A stretch of 64,000 nt of DNA from Microseira sp041929235 (GTDB lineage Bacteria; Cyanobacteriota; Cyanobacteriia; Cyanobacteriales; Aerosakkonemataceae): positions 3,624 through 67,623 of the forward strand of contig NZ_JBHFNP010000279.1 in assembly GCF_041929235.1 (NCBI RefSeq), written 5' to 3'. Below the pieces are notes generated by a model, which saw only the letters and a list, made by a program, of their open reading frames with translations, ran no database searches and was not told where the DNA came from. The translations under genes and the position numbers were made by a program. Position 1 is the stretch's first letter. Each line of letters starts with the position of its first letter. This document shows positions 8,227 through 17,302 of the stretch, one piece after another.

Positions 8227-8251
8227 GGTAGGGACAGTTTTTGTCCCTACC
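8227..8251 (-). terminator. Intrinsic terminator of the rbc operon
   Basis: A perfect 10-bp inverted repeat (GGTAGGGACA / TGTCCCTACC) with a 5-nt loop, followed on the minus strand by the T-rich tail TTTTCTCTTT. It lies 40 bp beyond the rbcS stop. Confidence 0.8.
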
Positions 8252-8290
8252 TGCTCAAGGTTGAACTATTCTTTGTTTGCGGTTTCAGAT

Positions 8291-8620
8291 TTAGAAACGG
8301 TTGGGTTTGTGAACGATGAAGCTGAGAACTTGGCACTGCTTCACGTTATCGAAACCCATGACGCGGATAAAGCAGTTGCCGTACTCAGCGCGGCAAGCTT
8401 TGATTTCACTCAACACTTCGTTGGTGGTGGTAGCGTTGAACAAAGGCAGCTTCCACAGGGTCCAGTAGTGCTGAGTCGGTTCGGAACTTTCGCTGAATTC
8501 CACACCGGGAATGTAGCCCTTATCCAGAATGTACTGGAGTTGGCGGGTAATTTGGGCATCCGAAAGGGGGGGCAAGTAGGAGAGAGTCTCGAAACGGCGC
8601 TCTTTAGGTAGAGTTTGCAT
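8291..8620 (-). CDS. rbcS: RuBisCO small subunit, form IB
   Basis: 109 residues, the usual cyanobacterial length. It contains the expected landmarks: RRFETLSYLPPLSD near the N-terminus, a single-residue tract GYIPGVEF, HYWTLWKLPLF, and FIRVMGFDN with the closing FIVHKP. It assembles with eight large subunits into the L8S8 enzyme inside carboxysomes. It is last in rbcL-rbcX-rbcS; the 142-bp gap to rbcX carries GGTAATTGGTGATT-type and ATTTCAG repeats that would be part of the message. Confidence 0.97.
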   Translation of the reverse strand: MQTLPKERRFETLSYLPPLSDAQITRQLQYILDKGYIPGVEFSESSEPTQHYWTLWKLPLFNATTTNEVLSEIKACRAEYGNCFIRVMGFDNVKQCQVLSFIVHKPNRF

Positions 8621-8762
8621 GGCTTCCTTCGTGTCTATCTGATGTTGCTACGGTAATTGGTGATTGGTAATTGGTGATAGGTAATTACAGATTGCAGATT
8701 TCAGATTTATATTCAAATCTAAAATCTAAAATCTAAAATTACCCATTACTCATTACCCTCTG

Positions 8763-9146
8763 CTAAGAGTCTTTTTCCTCTTTGGGGCAGGTACTGGAGT
8801 CAGTGACGCCTTGTTGCACGAGTCGCTCTAGATGATGGCGCTGATGTTCCATATTTGCTTGCTCAATTCCAGAGCGAACCATTTCTGGTAAGTAGTCGGC
8901 GACTTCTTCTGCCAGGTGCTTTCGCAAGGTCATTAGCCGAAACGCTAACTCTTGCTGTTCTTGCAGCAACGCTTGCAGGAAGGCTTCTCCATCTTGGACG
9001 CTGTGGCGCGCGGCGAAGCCACTCAACCACAACGCTTGGGGCGGGTTGGTTTCGCTCAGCTGAGCCATTACGGTTTTCAGCGCTTGATACGTCAAGTAGC
9101 TGCTCAGTACCTTAGACGTGTCTTTGGCAACTTGTTTTAAGTCCAT
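8763..9146 (-). CDS. rbcX: RuBisCO assembly chaperone RbcX
   Basis: 127 residues, all-helical. The sequence matches RbcX, whose dimer grips the C-terminal peptide of RbcL and helps assemble the RbcL8 core: MDLKQVAKDTSKVLSSYLTY at the start, QALWLSGFAA, and FRLMTLRKHLAEEVADYLPE toward the end. The polar C-terminal tail (about 112-127) is variable in the family. Its place between rbcL and rbcS is the classical cyanobacterial arrangement. The 136-bp gap to rbcL holds short heptamer repeats. Confidence 0.96.
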   Translation of the reverse strand: MDLKQVAKDTSKVLSSYLTYQALKTVMAQLSETNPPQALWLSGFAARHSVQDGEAFLQALLQEQQELAFRLMTLRKHLAEEVADYLPEMVRSGIEQANMEHQRHHLERLVQQGVTDSSTCPKEEKDS

Positions 9147-9282
9147 GAACTGACCCCAGCTTAAATCTCAGATTTTAAATTTTTCGATCTTAGATGAGGG
9201 ATATCAGAGCAGCAACCAAAATCGCTACCAACTTAAGATTTCCCTCAACATCTAAAATCTCAAATCCAAAATCCAAAATCGC

Positions 9283-10713
9283 TTAGAGGGTGTCAACGGC
9301 TTGGAACTCGAACTTGATTTCCTTCCACAGTTCGCAAGCTGCGGCGAGTTCGGGACTCCACTTGCAAGCTTCGCGGATGACGTCGCCACCTTCGCGCATT
9401 AACTCGCGACCTTCGTTACGTGCTTGGACGCAAGCTTCCAAAGCGACGCGGTTAGCGGTAGCGCCAGGAGCGTTACCCCAGGGGTGACCCAGGGTGCCGC
9501 CGCCGAATTGCAAGCAAGCGTCATCTTGGAAGATTTCAACCAGCGCAGGCATGTGCCATACGTGGATACCGCCGGAAGCAACGGGGAATACACCAGGCAT
9601 AGAAGCCCAGTCTTGGGTGAAGAAAATACCGCGAGAACGGTCTTCTTCGATGTAGTTTTCGCGCATCAGATCGACGAAGCCCATCGTGATCGCTTGGTCG
9701 CCTTCCAACTTACCGACAACGGTACCGGAGTGCAGGTGGTCGCCACCAGACATCCGCAAGCACTTGGCGAGTACGCGGAAGTGAATCCCGTGGTTCTTCT
9801 GACGGTCGATTACGGCGTGCATCGCGCGGTGGATGTGGAGCAACAAACCGTTGTCGCGGCAGAAGCGAGCCAGAGTGGTGTTAGCGGTGAAACCACCCGT
9901 CAGGTAGTCGTGCATGATGATCGGGGTGTTGATTTCCTTGGCGAATTCAGCCCGCTTCATCATTTCTTCTACTGTGGGGGCGGTCACGTTCAGGTAGTGA
10001 CCTTTGATTTCCCCGGTTTCAGCTTGAGCTTTTTCGATGGCTTCTTGAACGAACAGGAAGCGATCGCGCCAGCGCATGAAAGGCTGGGAGTTGATGTTTT
10101 CGTCGTCTTTGGTTAAGTCCAGACCGCCGCGCAGACATTCATAAACTGCACGTCCGTAGTTCTTCGCAGACAAACCGAGTTTCGGCTTAATCGTACAGCC
10201 CAACAGGGGACGACCGTACTTGTTCAACTTGTCGCGCTCAACGGTGATCCCGTGGGGTGGCCCTTGGAACGTCTTCAGGTAGGCAACGGGAATCCGCAGG
10301 TCTTCCAAACGCAGGGCTTTGAGAGCTTTGAAACCAAACACGTTACCTACGATGGAGGTTAACATGTTAGTTACGGAGCCTTCTTCAAACAGATCCAGCG
10401 GATAGGCGACGAAGCAGAAGAACTGGTTATCTTCGCCTGCAACTGGCTCGATGTCGTAGCAACGGCCTTTGTAACGATCTAGGTCGGTGAGCAGGTCAGT
10501 CCACACAGTTGTCCAAGTACCAGTGGAGGATTCTGCTGCTACTGCTGCACCCGCTTCTTCGGGAGGAACTCCGGGCTGGGGCGTGACGCGGAAACACGCC
10601 AAAATATCAGTATCTTTGGGAGTGTAATCGGGAGTGTAATAAGTCAGCCGATAATCTTTTACGCCAGCCTTATACCCAGATTTGGACTGAGTTGCAGTTC
10701 TTGAATAGGACAT
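9283..10713 (-). CDS. rbcL: RuBisCO large subunit, form IB
   Basis: 476 residues from the ATG at 10713, which is preceded by GGAAGGAAGAC; the longer open frame to 10803 is not used. Active-site residues are all visible: K176 and K178 (TIKPKLG), the carbamylated K202 with D204/E205 (DLTKDDE), H295 (HIHRAMH) and K335 on loop 6 (VVGKLEGD). The KPKLGLSAKNYGRAVYE and GGTLGHPWGNAPG stretches are typical of green-type form IB. The enzyme carboxylates ribulose bisphosphate in the Calvin cycle. It is first in the rbcL-rbcX-rbcS operon. Confidence 0.99.
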   Translation of the reverse strand: MSYSRTATQSKSGYKAGVKDYRLTYYTPDYTPKDTDILACFRVTPQPGVPPEEAGAAVAAESSTGTWTTVWTDLLTDLDRYKGRCYDIEPVAGEDNQFFCFVAYPLDLFEEGSVTNMLTSIVGNVFGFKALKALRLEDLRIPVAYLKTFQGPPHGITVERDKLNKYGRPLLGCTIKPKLGLSAKNYGRAVYECLRGGLDLTKDDENINSQPFMRWRDRFLFVQEAIEKAQAETGEIKGHYLNVTAPTVEEMMKRAEFAKEINTPIIMHDYLTGGFTANTTLARFCRDNGLLLHIHRAMHAVIDRQKNHGIHFRVLAKCLRMSGGDHLHSGTVVGKLEGDQAITMGFVDLMRENYIEEDRSRGIFFTQDWASMPGVFPVASGGIHVWHMPALVEIFQDDACLQFGGGTLGHPWGNAPGATANRVALEACVQARNEGRELMREGGDVIREACKWSPELAAACELWKEIKFEFQAVDTL

Positions 10714-11070
10714 GTCTTCCTTCCCAGGAGTCTCTCGAATTCTGATTGCCTGATTGGCTCGTCGTTTTACACTATACCAATAAAGCAATAAGTTAAACTT
10801 CAAATTTTCTTTAGATTTTCATAATTATTTATAATACTTTAAGATTTATTACAATATTTTGCATTATTTGTTACAAAAAACTCCCGGCGAGCGTGGTAAG
10901 CAGGTATACTCAACTTTTGTGCCAGGAAAGGCGAAATGGGTCAGATGCCCGCAGCAGTCTATGTTATGGAAAAGTGAAGCCTCAGCAATTGCACTTTGAG
11001 GGCTGGATAAATTAGAAACAACTTGCACGTATAGAGCGCTCGCGAGCAAGTCTTTGCAGGAGGTGTAGTG
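10714..11070. other. Intergenic region holding the divergent rbcL and beta-propeller promoters
   Basis: This 357-bp gap separates rbcL (minus) from the gene at 11071 (plus). The rbcL-proximal 150 bp are very AT-rich (10790-10875) and must contain the rbc promoter, but I cannot assign convincing -10 or regulator boxes. The short minus-strand frame at 10864-11049 has no coding character. Confidence 0.4.
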
Positions 11071-12144
11071 ATGTTAAGGTTGAGCGGACGCAGTATTTAC
11101 CTAAGTGCCATCCTGGTGGCGCTAGGAGGAATTTTTGGGCAAATGGGGATGAATAGCAGCGTTTTAGCCCAATCTACCCTCAGAAACGATCCAACTCCCC
11201 TTTATCCACCCACCGCGCCGCCACCGAATGTAGATCCGCGCAGGATACAGCGCCGTCCTTTAGAAACCGATTATCGAGTCAGTGCCTTGCAGCGGGATGT
11301 AAATGGTAACCTGTGGGTAGGCTCGTGGCGGGGATTGGCGCGACTCGACCCCAATACCGGCAGCGTTTTGGCGCGGATTAGTTTAGCGAACTATACAATT
11401 TTCGCGCTCGCGCAAGATAAAGTAGGACGGATCTGGGTCGGAACCTACGAAGGATTGCAGCGAGTAGACCCCCGCACCAACGAAACGACAGCGCAGAGTT
11501 ACTTTTTCCCATCGCGTAAAGTTTTGTCCCTATTAATTGACAAACGGGGTTACTTGTGGGTGGGAGGAGATCGCGGCTTAGCCTTAATTAGTCCAGACCA
11601 AGGATTATTGATGACCACCCTGCGAGACTTACCAGGCGTGAGCGCAAATGCACTGAGTTTAGATCCCGAAGGTCAATTATGGGTAGGAACCCTAGATGGA
11701 TTAGTCAGAGTTGATACCGCCAGCGCCTTTCCCATTAACCGCATCAAAGATCTGCCAGGTACGACAGTACAAGCACTCGCCACAGATCTGCGAGGTAGTC
11801 TTTGGGTAGGAACGCCCAACAGTTTAATCGAAATTGACCCAATCAACGGTAGAGTATTGCAAACCGTCACCGAACTAGCCCAACGAAATATTACAGCACT
11901 CCACGTAGACCAACTCGGTAGCCTGTGGGTCGGAACCGATCGAGGTTTATATCGATACAACCCATACCGAGGCACATTGCTAGGCGAAGTAACTGGATTA
12001 CCAGCCGCAAGAATACTAGCAATATCTGCCAACACTGATGATAAATTATGGGTCGGCACAAGCGAGGGACTAGCGTGGGTAGACACAATGACAGGTATCG
12101 CCACCCCCCATCAAACATTCAGTCGCAGCACACCTGAAGAATAA
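11071..12144 (+). CDS. Secreted seven-bladed beta-propeller protein (two-component-regulator propeller repeats)
   Basis: 357 residues. The ATG at 11071 has AGGAGG seven bases upstream. A signal peptide (about 1-35, ending LAQS) is followed by seven repeats of about 42 residues, each containing (L/I)WVG followed by a G-L and D-P turn: examples are LWVGSWRGLARLD, IWVGTYEGLQRVD and LWVGTDRGLYRYN. These are the propeller repeats found as ligand-sensing domains of hybrid two-component kinases, but here no kinase or membrane segment is attached. It is probably a stand-alone periplasmic propeller. Ligand unknown. It is divergent from rbcL. Confidence 0.85.
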   Translation: MLRLSGRSIYLSAILVALGGIFGQMGMNSSVLAQSTLRNDPTPLYPPTAPPPNVDPRRIQRRPLETDYRVSALQRDVNGNLWVGSWRGLARLDPNTGSVLARISLANYTIFALAQDKVGRIWVGTYEGLQRVDPRTNETTAQSYFFPSRKVLSLLIDKRGYLWVGGDRGLALISPDQGLLMTTLRDLPGVSANALSLDPEGQLWVGTLDGLVRVDTASAFPINRIKDLPGTTVQALATDLRGSLWVGTPNSLIEIDPINGRVLQTVTELAQRNITALHVDQLGSLWVGTDRGLYRYNPYRGTLLGEVTGLPAARILAISANTDDKLWVGTSEGLAWVDTMTGIATPHQTFSRSTPEE

Positions 12145-12156
12145 AACTCACTCTTC

Positions 12157-12191
12157 TTCTTACCTCTGCGTCCTCTGCGTCTCTGCGGTTC
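12157..12191. repeat. Dispersed CGCAGAGG-rich repeat, inverted copy
   Basis: Reverse-complement copy of the repeat at 2892-2922 (CTCTGCGTCCTCTGCGTCTC), filling almost the whole gap between the propeller gene and panB and ending eight bases before the panB start. Confidence 0.75.
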
Positions 12192-12198
12192 AAAAAAA

Positions 12199-12975
12199 AT
12201 GGTTACCAAAATCCGGCAATTAATTGAATGGAAACAACAAAAGCGCCCCATCGTAGTTTTAACCGCGTGGGATTACCTAATCGCCCAGATACTAGATCAA
12301 GCCGGAGTAGACTTAATTTTAGTCGGCGATTCTTTAGCAAGAGTAGCGCTGGGATATAAAAACGAATTGCCCCTAACCCTCGATGAGATGATCCACCATG
12401 CCAAAGCAGTATGTCGGGGGGTAAAACAAGCTTTAGTTTTAGTAGATTTGCCGTTTTTAACTTATCAAGAAAGTCCGCAACAAGCGATTCATTCAGCAGG
12501 GCGAATTTTAAAAGAAACTGGAGCGCAGGCGGTAAAATTAGAAGGCGGATATCCAGCGATGGTAGAAACAGTATCCCGTTTGGTGCAAGCTGGAATTCCC
12601 GTAATGGGGCATGTAGGGTTAACGCCGCAGTCGGTGTATCAGATAGGTTTGAAGCAGCAAGGGAAGACAAAAGAGGAAGCAGAGAGAATTTTAGGGGAAG
12701 CGATCGCGCTAGAACAAGCAGGCGCATTCGCCATGTTACTAGAACATATACCCGCAGATTTAGCCGCCCAAATTACCCAAAAACTATCAATTCCCACAAT
12801 TGGTATTGGTGCTGGTCCTGATTGCGATGGTCAAGTTTTAGTCACCGCTGATATCTTGGGACTGGTAGAAAAATCCCCGCCATTTGCCAAAGCTTATGCA
12901 AATTTAAGGGCAATTATTACCCAAGCGGCGCAAGATTTCGCCACTGAAGTTAGAGAGAAAAAATTTCCCGGATAA
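12199..12975 (+). CDS. panB: 3-methyl-2-oxobutanoate hydroxymethyltransferase
   Basis: 258 residues, normal for the family. PanB transfers a hydroxymethyl group from methylene-tetrahydrofolate to ketoisovalerate, the first step of pantothenate synthesis. Visible family motifs: VVLTAWDY (about 19-26), the metal-binding D44 in VGDSLARVALGY, D83 in LVLVDLPF, K113/E115 in AVKLEGG, and VMGHVGLTPQ followed by GIGAGPDCDGQVLV near 205-218. The ATG lies just after a CGCAGAGG repeat with no obvious strong ribosome-binding site, so translation initiation may be weak. Confidence 0.96.
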   Translation: MVTKIRQLIEWKQQKRPIVVLTAWDYLIAQILDQAGVDLILVGDSLARVALGYKNELPLTLDEMIHHAKAVCRGVKQALVLVDLPFLTYQESPQQAIHSAGRILKETGAQAVKLEGGYPAMVETVSRLVQAGIPVMGHVGLTPQSVYQIGLKQQGKTKEEAERILGEAIALEQAGAFAMLLEHIPADLAAQITQKLSIPTIGIGAGPDCDGQVLVTADILGLVEKSPPFAKAYANLRAIITQAAQDFATEVREKKFPG

Positions 12976-12984
12976 AATGCCGAT

Positions 12985-13148
12985 CCCCCCTAGCCCCCCT
13001 TGCCAAGGGGGGAACATCAAAGCCCCCCTTGCCAAGGGGGGAACATCAAAATCAAAGCCCCCCTTGCCAAGGGGGAAACATCAAAATCAAAGCCCCCCTT
13101 GCCAAGGGGGAAACATCAAAGCCCCCCTTGGCAAGGGGGGTTGGGGGG
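12985..13148. repeat. Five tandem palindromic repeats, core CCCCCTTGCCAAGGGGG
   Basis: Five hairpin-forming cores begin near 12992, 13021, 13056, 13091 and 13119, joined by AACATCAAA or AACATCAAAATCAAA linkers. The last copy is inverted at its centre (CTTGGCAAG). Open frames through the array are repeat artefacts. The array lies between convergent panB and the gene at 13155 and may serve as a terminator. Confidence 0.9.
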
Positions 13149-13154
13149 ATCGTG

Positions 13155-13859
13155 CTAACAACCGCCGGGACAAGGATTTTCGCATTGGATATTTGTTGCT
13201 GGGATGCTTTCGATTTTTTTGCTGGTTAAATTGATGCGCCATGCTAGTCGCGCGGGATAAAAGTTGGCATTTTGGTAGCCATTTGTTTGAGCGAGCGCCA
13301 CAAATATATTTTGAGTTCTTCTTTCCCGCATCTGACAGTTAGTTTGCCAATATTCACCCCGGCGAAGTTTGGGGACTGTTTGCACATCTAAAACTGCGTT
13401 AATTGGTTCTCCCGTGCCATCAGGTCGATTGAGCATTCGCAGATTTTCTTCTAAAATAATTATGCCCCCAAAATTAGTTCTTTCTGCGCCTGGATTGACG
13501 AACGCAACGCCGTATTTACAAAGCGGAATCCCCACACAAGAACCTCCAAGATACCAACTGGGTAGGGGGTCAGTACTGGGGGTTGGACGCTGGATTCTCT
13601 CGGCGGTAAATTGCCAGTAAGTCCCTAGCGCTTGGCTTTTATAAGCGTTGCTTAAATTGCCCGATTGGTTAAACAAAGTTGCTGCTTGTTGGAAGTCTGC
13701 GATCGCGCCTTGATAATCTTCCTGACGTGTCTTGGCAATGCCTTGATTATAAACCTCTTCTGCCCTAGTTTGACTTCTTGGTTGAGCCTGCAACACCCCT
13801 GGGAAACATTCCAAGAGGGCGACTGCACTTAAAAATATAATACTTAGACGTTTAGTCAT
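13155..13859 (-). CDS. Exported TPR-like protein of unknown function
   Basis: 234 residues. A signal peptide (about 1-25, ending LQA-Q) is followed by one to two TPR-like helices (AEEVYNQGIAKTRQEDYQGA and ADFQQAATLFNQSG, about 33-75). The remaining 150 residues are Cys- and aromatic-rich (GSCVGIPLCKYG, WQTNCQMRERR, final CENPCPGGC), suggesting a disulfide-stabilised periplasmic or secreted domain. I do not recognise that domain. The stop lies next to the palindromic repeat array. Confidence 0.65.
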   Translation of the reverse strand: MTKRLSIIFLSAVALLECFPGVLQAQPRSQTRAEEVYNQGIAKTRQEDYQGAIADFQQAATLFNQSGNLSNAYKSQALGTYWQFTAERIQRPTPSTDPLPSWYLGGSCVGIPLCKYGVAFVNPGAERTNFGGIIILEENLRMLNRPDGTGEPINAVLDVQTVPKLRRGEYWQTNCQMRERRTQNIFVALAQTNGYQNANFYPARLAWRINLTSKKIESIPATNIQCENPCPGGC

Positions 13860-13979
13860 CTCATTAATTGATATTCTTGCCTTATTTTATGGCTTTGCTT
13901 CTGGAAACCGCGCCAATTTTAACCAAAATTAAAACAAATACAATAAGAACTTACTCAGGGAGACTAAATAAGATGTAAT

Positions 13980-14007
13980 GGTGCGTTACGCGCTTCGCTA
14001 ACGCACC
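13980..14007. repeat. Hairpin GGTGCGTTA...TAACGCACC
   Basis: A 9-bp inverted repeat with a CGCGCTTCGC loop, between the divergent gene starts' far ends (13859 and 14065). This resembles the widespread cyanobacterial GGTGCGTTACG repeat. The remaining 200-bp gap shows no gene. Confidence 0.6.
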
Positions 14008-14064
14008 CTACATATAGAGAGTTTGACTCTGCCTTTAGAGAAACCGGGTTTTTTTTGGCTAATT

Positions 14065-15579
14065 CTAACTTTCAGGGTTTCGATCTTGAGTATGGGATAC
14101 AGGTTTTGGTCCAGCGTTGCGAACGTTGATAAACTTACCAAGCATATCGAACCAAAAAGGCGCACCCATTGCAATAGCGATCGCGCTCACAATCCAACCT
14201 ATCAGCCTTTTAAGATAAGAAAAAGACCATTGATTAATTCGCCATTCTTGACTTCCTTCTGCTTGTTGTTGCAGGTTAGTCGAACTCCAACCAATGGGTA
14301 AGGAAACATTCTCTAAAGCTTGTTTAACGTTGTTTATATCATCCCCTTGGCGAGTGCGAATTGCCCTTTCTGTAATCGTATTACGTAAAGCCGAATCTTT
14401 CGATAGCCTGCTAACAATGTGAAGCGTATCAGCATTAGTTGCGGTAGCGACTAGCATTCCAATTAAAATCGCCACGCCTTTAGCATTCCGCTTATAAACA
14501 CCCGATGCGCGATCCATTGACCGATCGAACCAAGTTTCAATTTCTTTCTGAAACTGCTGTAATTCCTTGTCTATATCTTCAATTTTTATTTTAGTCCGTT
14601 TGGCAATAACAGAAAGAGTCTCTACTAGAGACTCCGGCAAATTTTTCAGTATTTTTTCCTCAACCAAATTTTCAACTGAACCGTAAATTTCTTGGATTTT
14701 TCTATAGCTTTCGCTGTTTGGCTCTTCCAAAGCTTTTTTAAGGATTTTATAATCTGCTAAAACTTCAGTGACGCTACGTTGTAAGCTTCTCAGCAATACA
14801 GCTTTATTGGTCGAATTAAAAGTCTGAAGGTTCAAGGATCTTATTCTGCGTAAAATTTCGCTGTTTTCGGGGAGGAAATATCTAACATTATCTAGATAAA
14901 TATTTAAAGTACCTTCCAGCCTGCTGAGGCTAGTATTCAAAGTAGCTTTATTGTTTTTTAAATCTTGGACAATTCTCTTACAACCTGTTTCTACTAAATT
15001 CAATTCTCGTTCCAGATGAGATTTAATTTCATCGCTTAAGTCTGGTTCGGGAAAAGAATGAACAATCGATTTTATATCCTCGATTAGATCTTGGCTAAAT
15101 TTTTCTAAGCTGACTCCACTAGCTTTTTGCAGCAGTTTCTGAATTCCTATTGTTTTAAACAGTGTCGTGGCAAATGTTTCGGCTTGGATGTAAGAAGGGC
15201 CGCTATCTTTATGTCCAAAAATTCTTTGCTTTACCTCGTCTTTTTTCTGCATCCAGCAATACATTTTAAACCATAACCAACCGCCAAATTTAGCCAAGTT
15301 GCGAAACCAATTTACAATTGGCCCTCTGGCTTCTTGATTCAGCGTATTAATCAAGGGATCGTTGTAAAGTTCATTGGCGATAATTCTGGCTTTACTCAAT
15401 TCTCTGTCTGTACTTTCGCCGCCTCCTACCAAGAGTGATTCTATCGACTTTTTTAAATGCTTGGCTCTCCACTGGACAAGGGTAGCAAGCAATTCTTGAA
15501 TTTCCGAGGCGAGCAAACTCAAAATCAAGTAAATAAACAATAAACCGATAGCAATGTCTAATATTTGGGGTAAATTCAT
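14065..15579 (-). CDS. Large coiled-coil membrane protein of unknown function
   Basis: 504 residues. One membrane span lies at the N-terminus (about 7-28, IAIGLLFIYLILSLLASEIQ). A long charged, mostly helical region (about 40-365) with heptad-like spacing of Leu follows, then a hydrophobic helix (about 366-390) and a paired hydrophobic segment near 445-480. The SEIQELLAT motif just after the first span recurs in a bacterial family of unknown function. A scaffold or envelope-stress role is only a guess. It is divergent from the glycosyltransferase at 15633 with 53 bp between starts. Confidence 0.7.
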   Translation of the reverse strand: MNLPQILDIAIGLLFIYLILSLLASEIQELLATLVQWRAKHLKKSIESLLVGGGESTDRELSKARIIANELYNDPLINTLNQEARGPIVNWFRNLAKFGGWLWFKMYCWMQKKDEVKQRIFGHKDSGPSYIQAETFATTLFKTIGIQKLLQKASGVSLEKFSQDLIEDIKSIVHSFPEPDLSDEIKSHLERELNLVETGCKRIVQDLKNNKATLNTSLSRLEGTLNIYLDNVRYFLPENSEILRRIRSLNLQTFNSTNKAVLLRSLQRSVTEVLADYKILKKALEEPNSESYRKIQEIYGSVENLVEEKILKNLPESLVETLSVIAKRTKIKIEDIDKELQQFQKEIETWFDRSMDRASGVYKRNAKGVAILIGMLVATATNADTLHIVSRLSKDSALRNTITERAIRTRQGDDINNVKQALENVSLPIGWSSTNLQQQAEGSQEWRINQWSFSYLKRLIGWIVSAIAIAMGAPFWFDMLGKFINVRNAGPKPVSHTQDRNPES

Positions 15580-15632
15580 ACTTGAATAGGTTTAAATTAG
15601 ATAAATGTCCGGTATCATAGTTCAATGCAATT

Positions 15633-17252
15633 ATGGGTGGTTCAAATTTTGCCTGGGGTAATGCCAGAAACAAATTTCGCGCGACTGAAAAATGGAGCGA
15701 GGTTTTCTGTATCGTAGGATTGCTAGTGGCGGCAGTTGTGCTGTATGGAATTAATCTGGGAGGATTGGCGCTGCGCGATTGGGATGAGGGAATTGTAGCT
15801 CAAGTTGCCCGCGATATTTTCCATGCCCCGGCTGAGTCTTTACGCTGGCTTTATCCAACCATAGCAGGGGAGCCATACCATAACAAGCCGCCGCTGATGC
15901 ACCTGTTAATTGCATTGACTTATTCAATCGGTGGCGTGAATGAATCGACGACGCGCTTACCAGGGGCAATGCTAACTGCTATTTCCGTGCCGCTATTGTA
16001 TGGGATTGGGCGGGAAATTTTTCCTCAACGTCTGGCGGCGATTTTCTCAGCTTTAATTTACCTGACTTTGCTACCCGTCGTGCGTCACGGACGTTTGGCG
16101 ATGTTGGATGGGGCAATACTGTGCTTTTTTTTGTTAATGGTATGGTGTTTGTTACGCAGTCGCCGCGATTTGCGCTATTGTCTCGGCGTCGGTATTGGCT
16201 TCGGGTTGATCTGCCTGACTAAGGGTATTTTAGGGATTTTGTTGGGTGCGATCGCTTTCCTCTTCATCTTCTGGGATACACCCCGACTCCTGACATCTTT
16301 CTATCTCTGGATCGGACTAATTCTTGGCAGCATTCCGGTAGCGTTGTGGTATGCTGCCCAATTCTTACACTACGGTGAATCTTTTATCACAACCAGTCTC
16401 GTTCGTCAATCCTTTGAGCGAATTTGGACACCAGTAGAAAATCACACTGGGCCACCTTGGTATTATCTGCTGGAAATTCTAGAATCAAGCTGGCCTTGGC
16501 TGCTGTTTTTACCCCAAAGTTTCCAACTCACCTGGGAAAATCGCAATCTCGGCTGGGCTAAATTAATCTTGGTTTGGAGTAGCGTTTACTTATTGGCTAT
16601 CTCCGCGATGACGACAAAACTTCCTTGGTACGTTTTGCCAGTTTACCCGGCTTTAGCCCTAGCAGGGGGTGCTTACTTAGCAGAAGTTTGGCATTTTCCG
16701 GCGACAAAATCTTATCCGCGCGCTTGGGTTGTTATTTTAGCATTGCTGGCTGTTGCGGGTTGGGGAGGTAGTATTTACTTTGGCTTCTTCGCGCCGACGC
16801 GGGAAGCGGATATCGGATTAATTTTAGCTGCCGTGGCGATCGCAATGACGTTAGGGGCGGTTTTGGTGGCGCGTTGCGATCGCCAATTTATGGGTATATT
16901 ATTTTGGGGGATGTACGTGTCGTTAATGCTACTGATGACTTCCCAACATTGGGTTTGGGAGTTAGCCGAAGCTTATCCGGTGAAACCCGTTGCTCAGATG
17001 ATACAGAATAGCGGGATTCCGGAGGGTGAAAAGATTTATACATCCTATCCTTACAATCGTCCGGCGTTGAATTTTTATAGCGATCGCCAAGTCATCCCCG
17101 CTTCAGTTGATAATCTGAAACAATACTGGCAACAAGATTCTTCCCCCTACTTGCTCATCGATCCAGACACGCTGGAAAAACTAGCCCTAGAGCAGGTAAA
17201 ACAGCTAGGAACCGTACCAGATTGGATGCTAATTACGCGCCAGAGAGCATAG
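15633..17252 (+). CDS. ArnT/PMT-type membrane glycosyltransferase (GT83-like)
   Basis: 539 residues with about 11 membrane spans. The first periplasmic loop carries the family signature RDWDEGIVAQVARDIF (Asp-Glu near residues 48-50), and the next segment contains GEPYHNKPPLMHL, the conserved KPP substrate motif of ArnT-like enzymes. These transfer a sugar from polyprenyl phosphate to lipid or protein acceptors on the periplasmic side. The soluble C-terminal part (about 430-539) is as expected. The true acceptor is unknown. Confidence 0.85.
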   Translation: MGGSNFAWGNARNKFRATEKWSEVFCIVGLLVAAVVLYGINLGGLALRDWDEGIVAQVARDIFHAPAESLRWLYPTIAGEPYHNKPPLMHLLIALTYSIGGVNESTTRLPGAMLTAISVPLLYGIGREIFPQRLAAIFSALIYLTLLPVVRHGRLAMLDGAILCFFLLMVWCLLRSRRDLRYCLGVGIGFGLICLTKGILGILLGAIAFLFIFWDTPRLLTSFYLWIGLILGSIPVALWYAAQFLHYGESFITTSLVRQSFERIWTPVENHTGPPWYYLLEILESSWPWLLFLPQSFQLTWENRNLGWAKLILVWSSVYLLAISAMTTKLPWYVLPVYPALALAGGAYLAEVWHFPATKSYPRAWVVILALLAVAGWGGSIYFGFFAPTREADIGLILAAVAIAMTLGAVLVARCDRQFMGILFWGMYVSLMLLMTSQHWVWELAEAYPVKPVAQMIQNSGIPEGEKIYTSYPYNRPALNFYSDRQVIPASVDNLKQYWQQDSSPYLLIDPDTLEKLALEQVKQLGTVPDWMLITRQRA

Positions 17253-17302
17253 GGCATAGGTTAAAAATTACCAATTACCCATTACCAATTAACCATTACC
17301 AA

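Noticed and set aside
9424..10116. Plus-strand frame of 230 codons opposite rbcL
   Set aside because: Shadow of the strongly biased rbcL codons; no independent evidence.
10864..11049. Short minus-strand frame in the rbcL upstream region
   Set aside because: 61 codons, no resemblance to known proteins, and it would occupy the promoter region of two divergent genes.
12977..13234. Pro/Gly/Lys-rich frames over the palindrome array, and the array as a possible CRISPR
   Set aside because: The peptides are low-complexity translations of the repeat. Linkers are nearly identical and too short to be spacers, and no cas gene is present.
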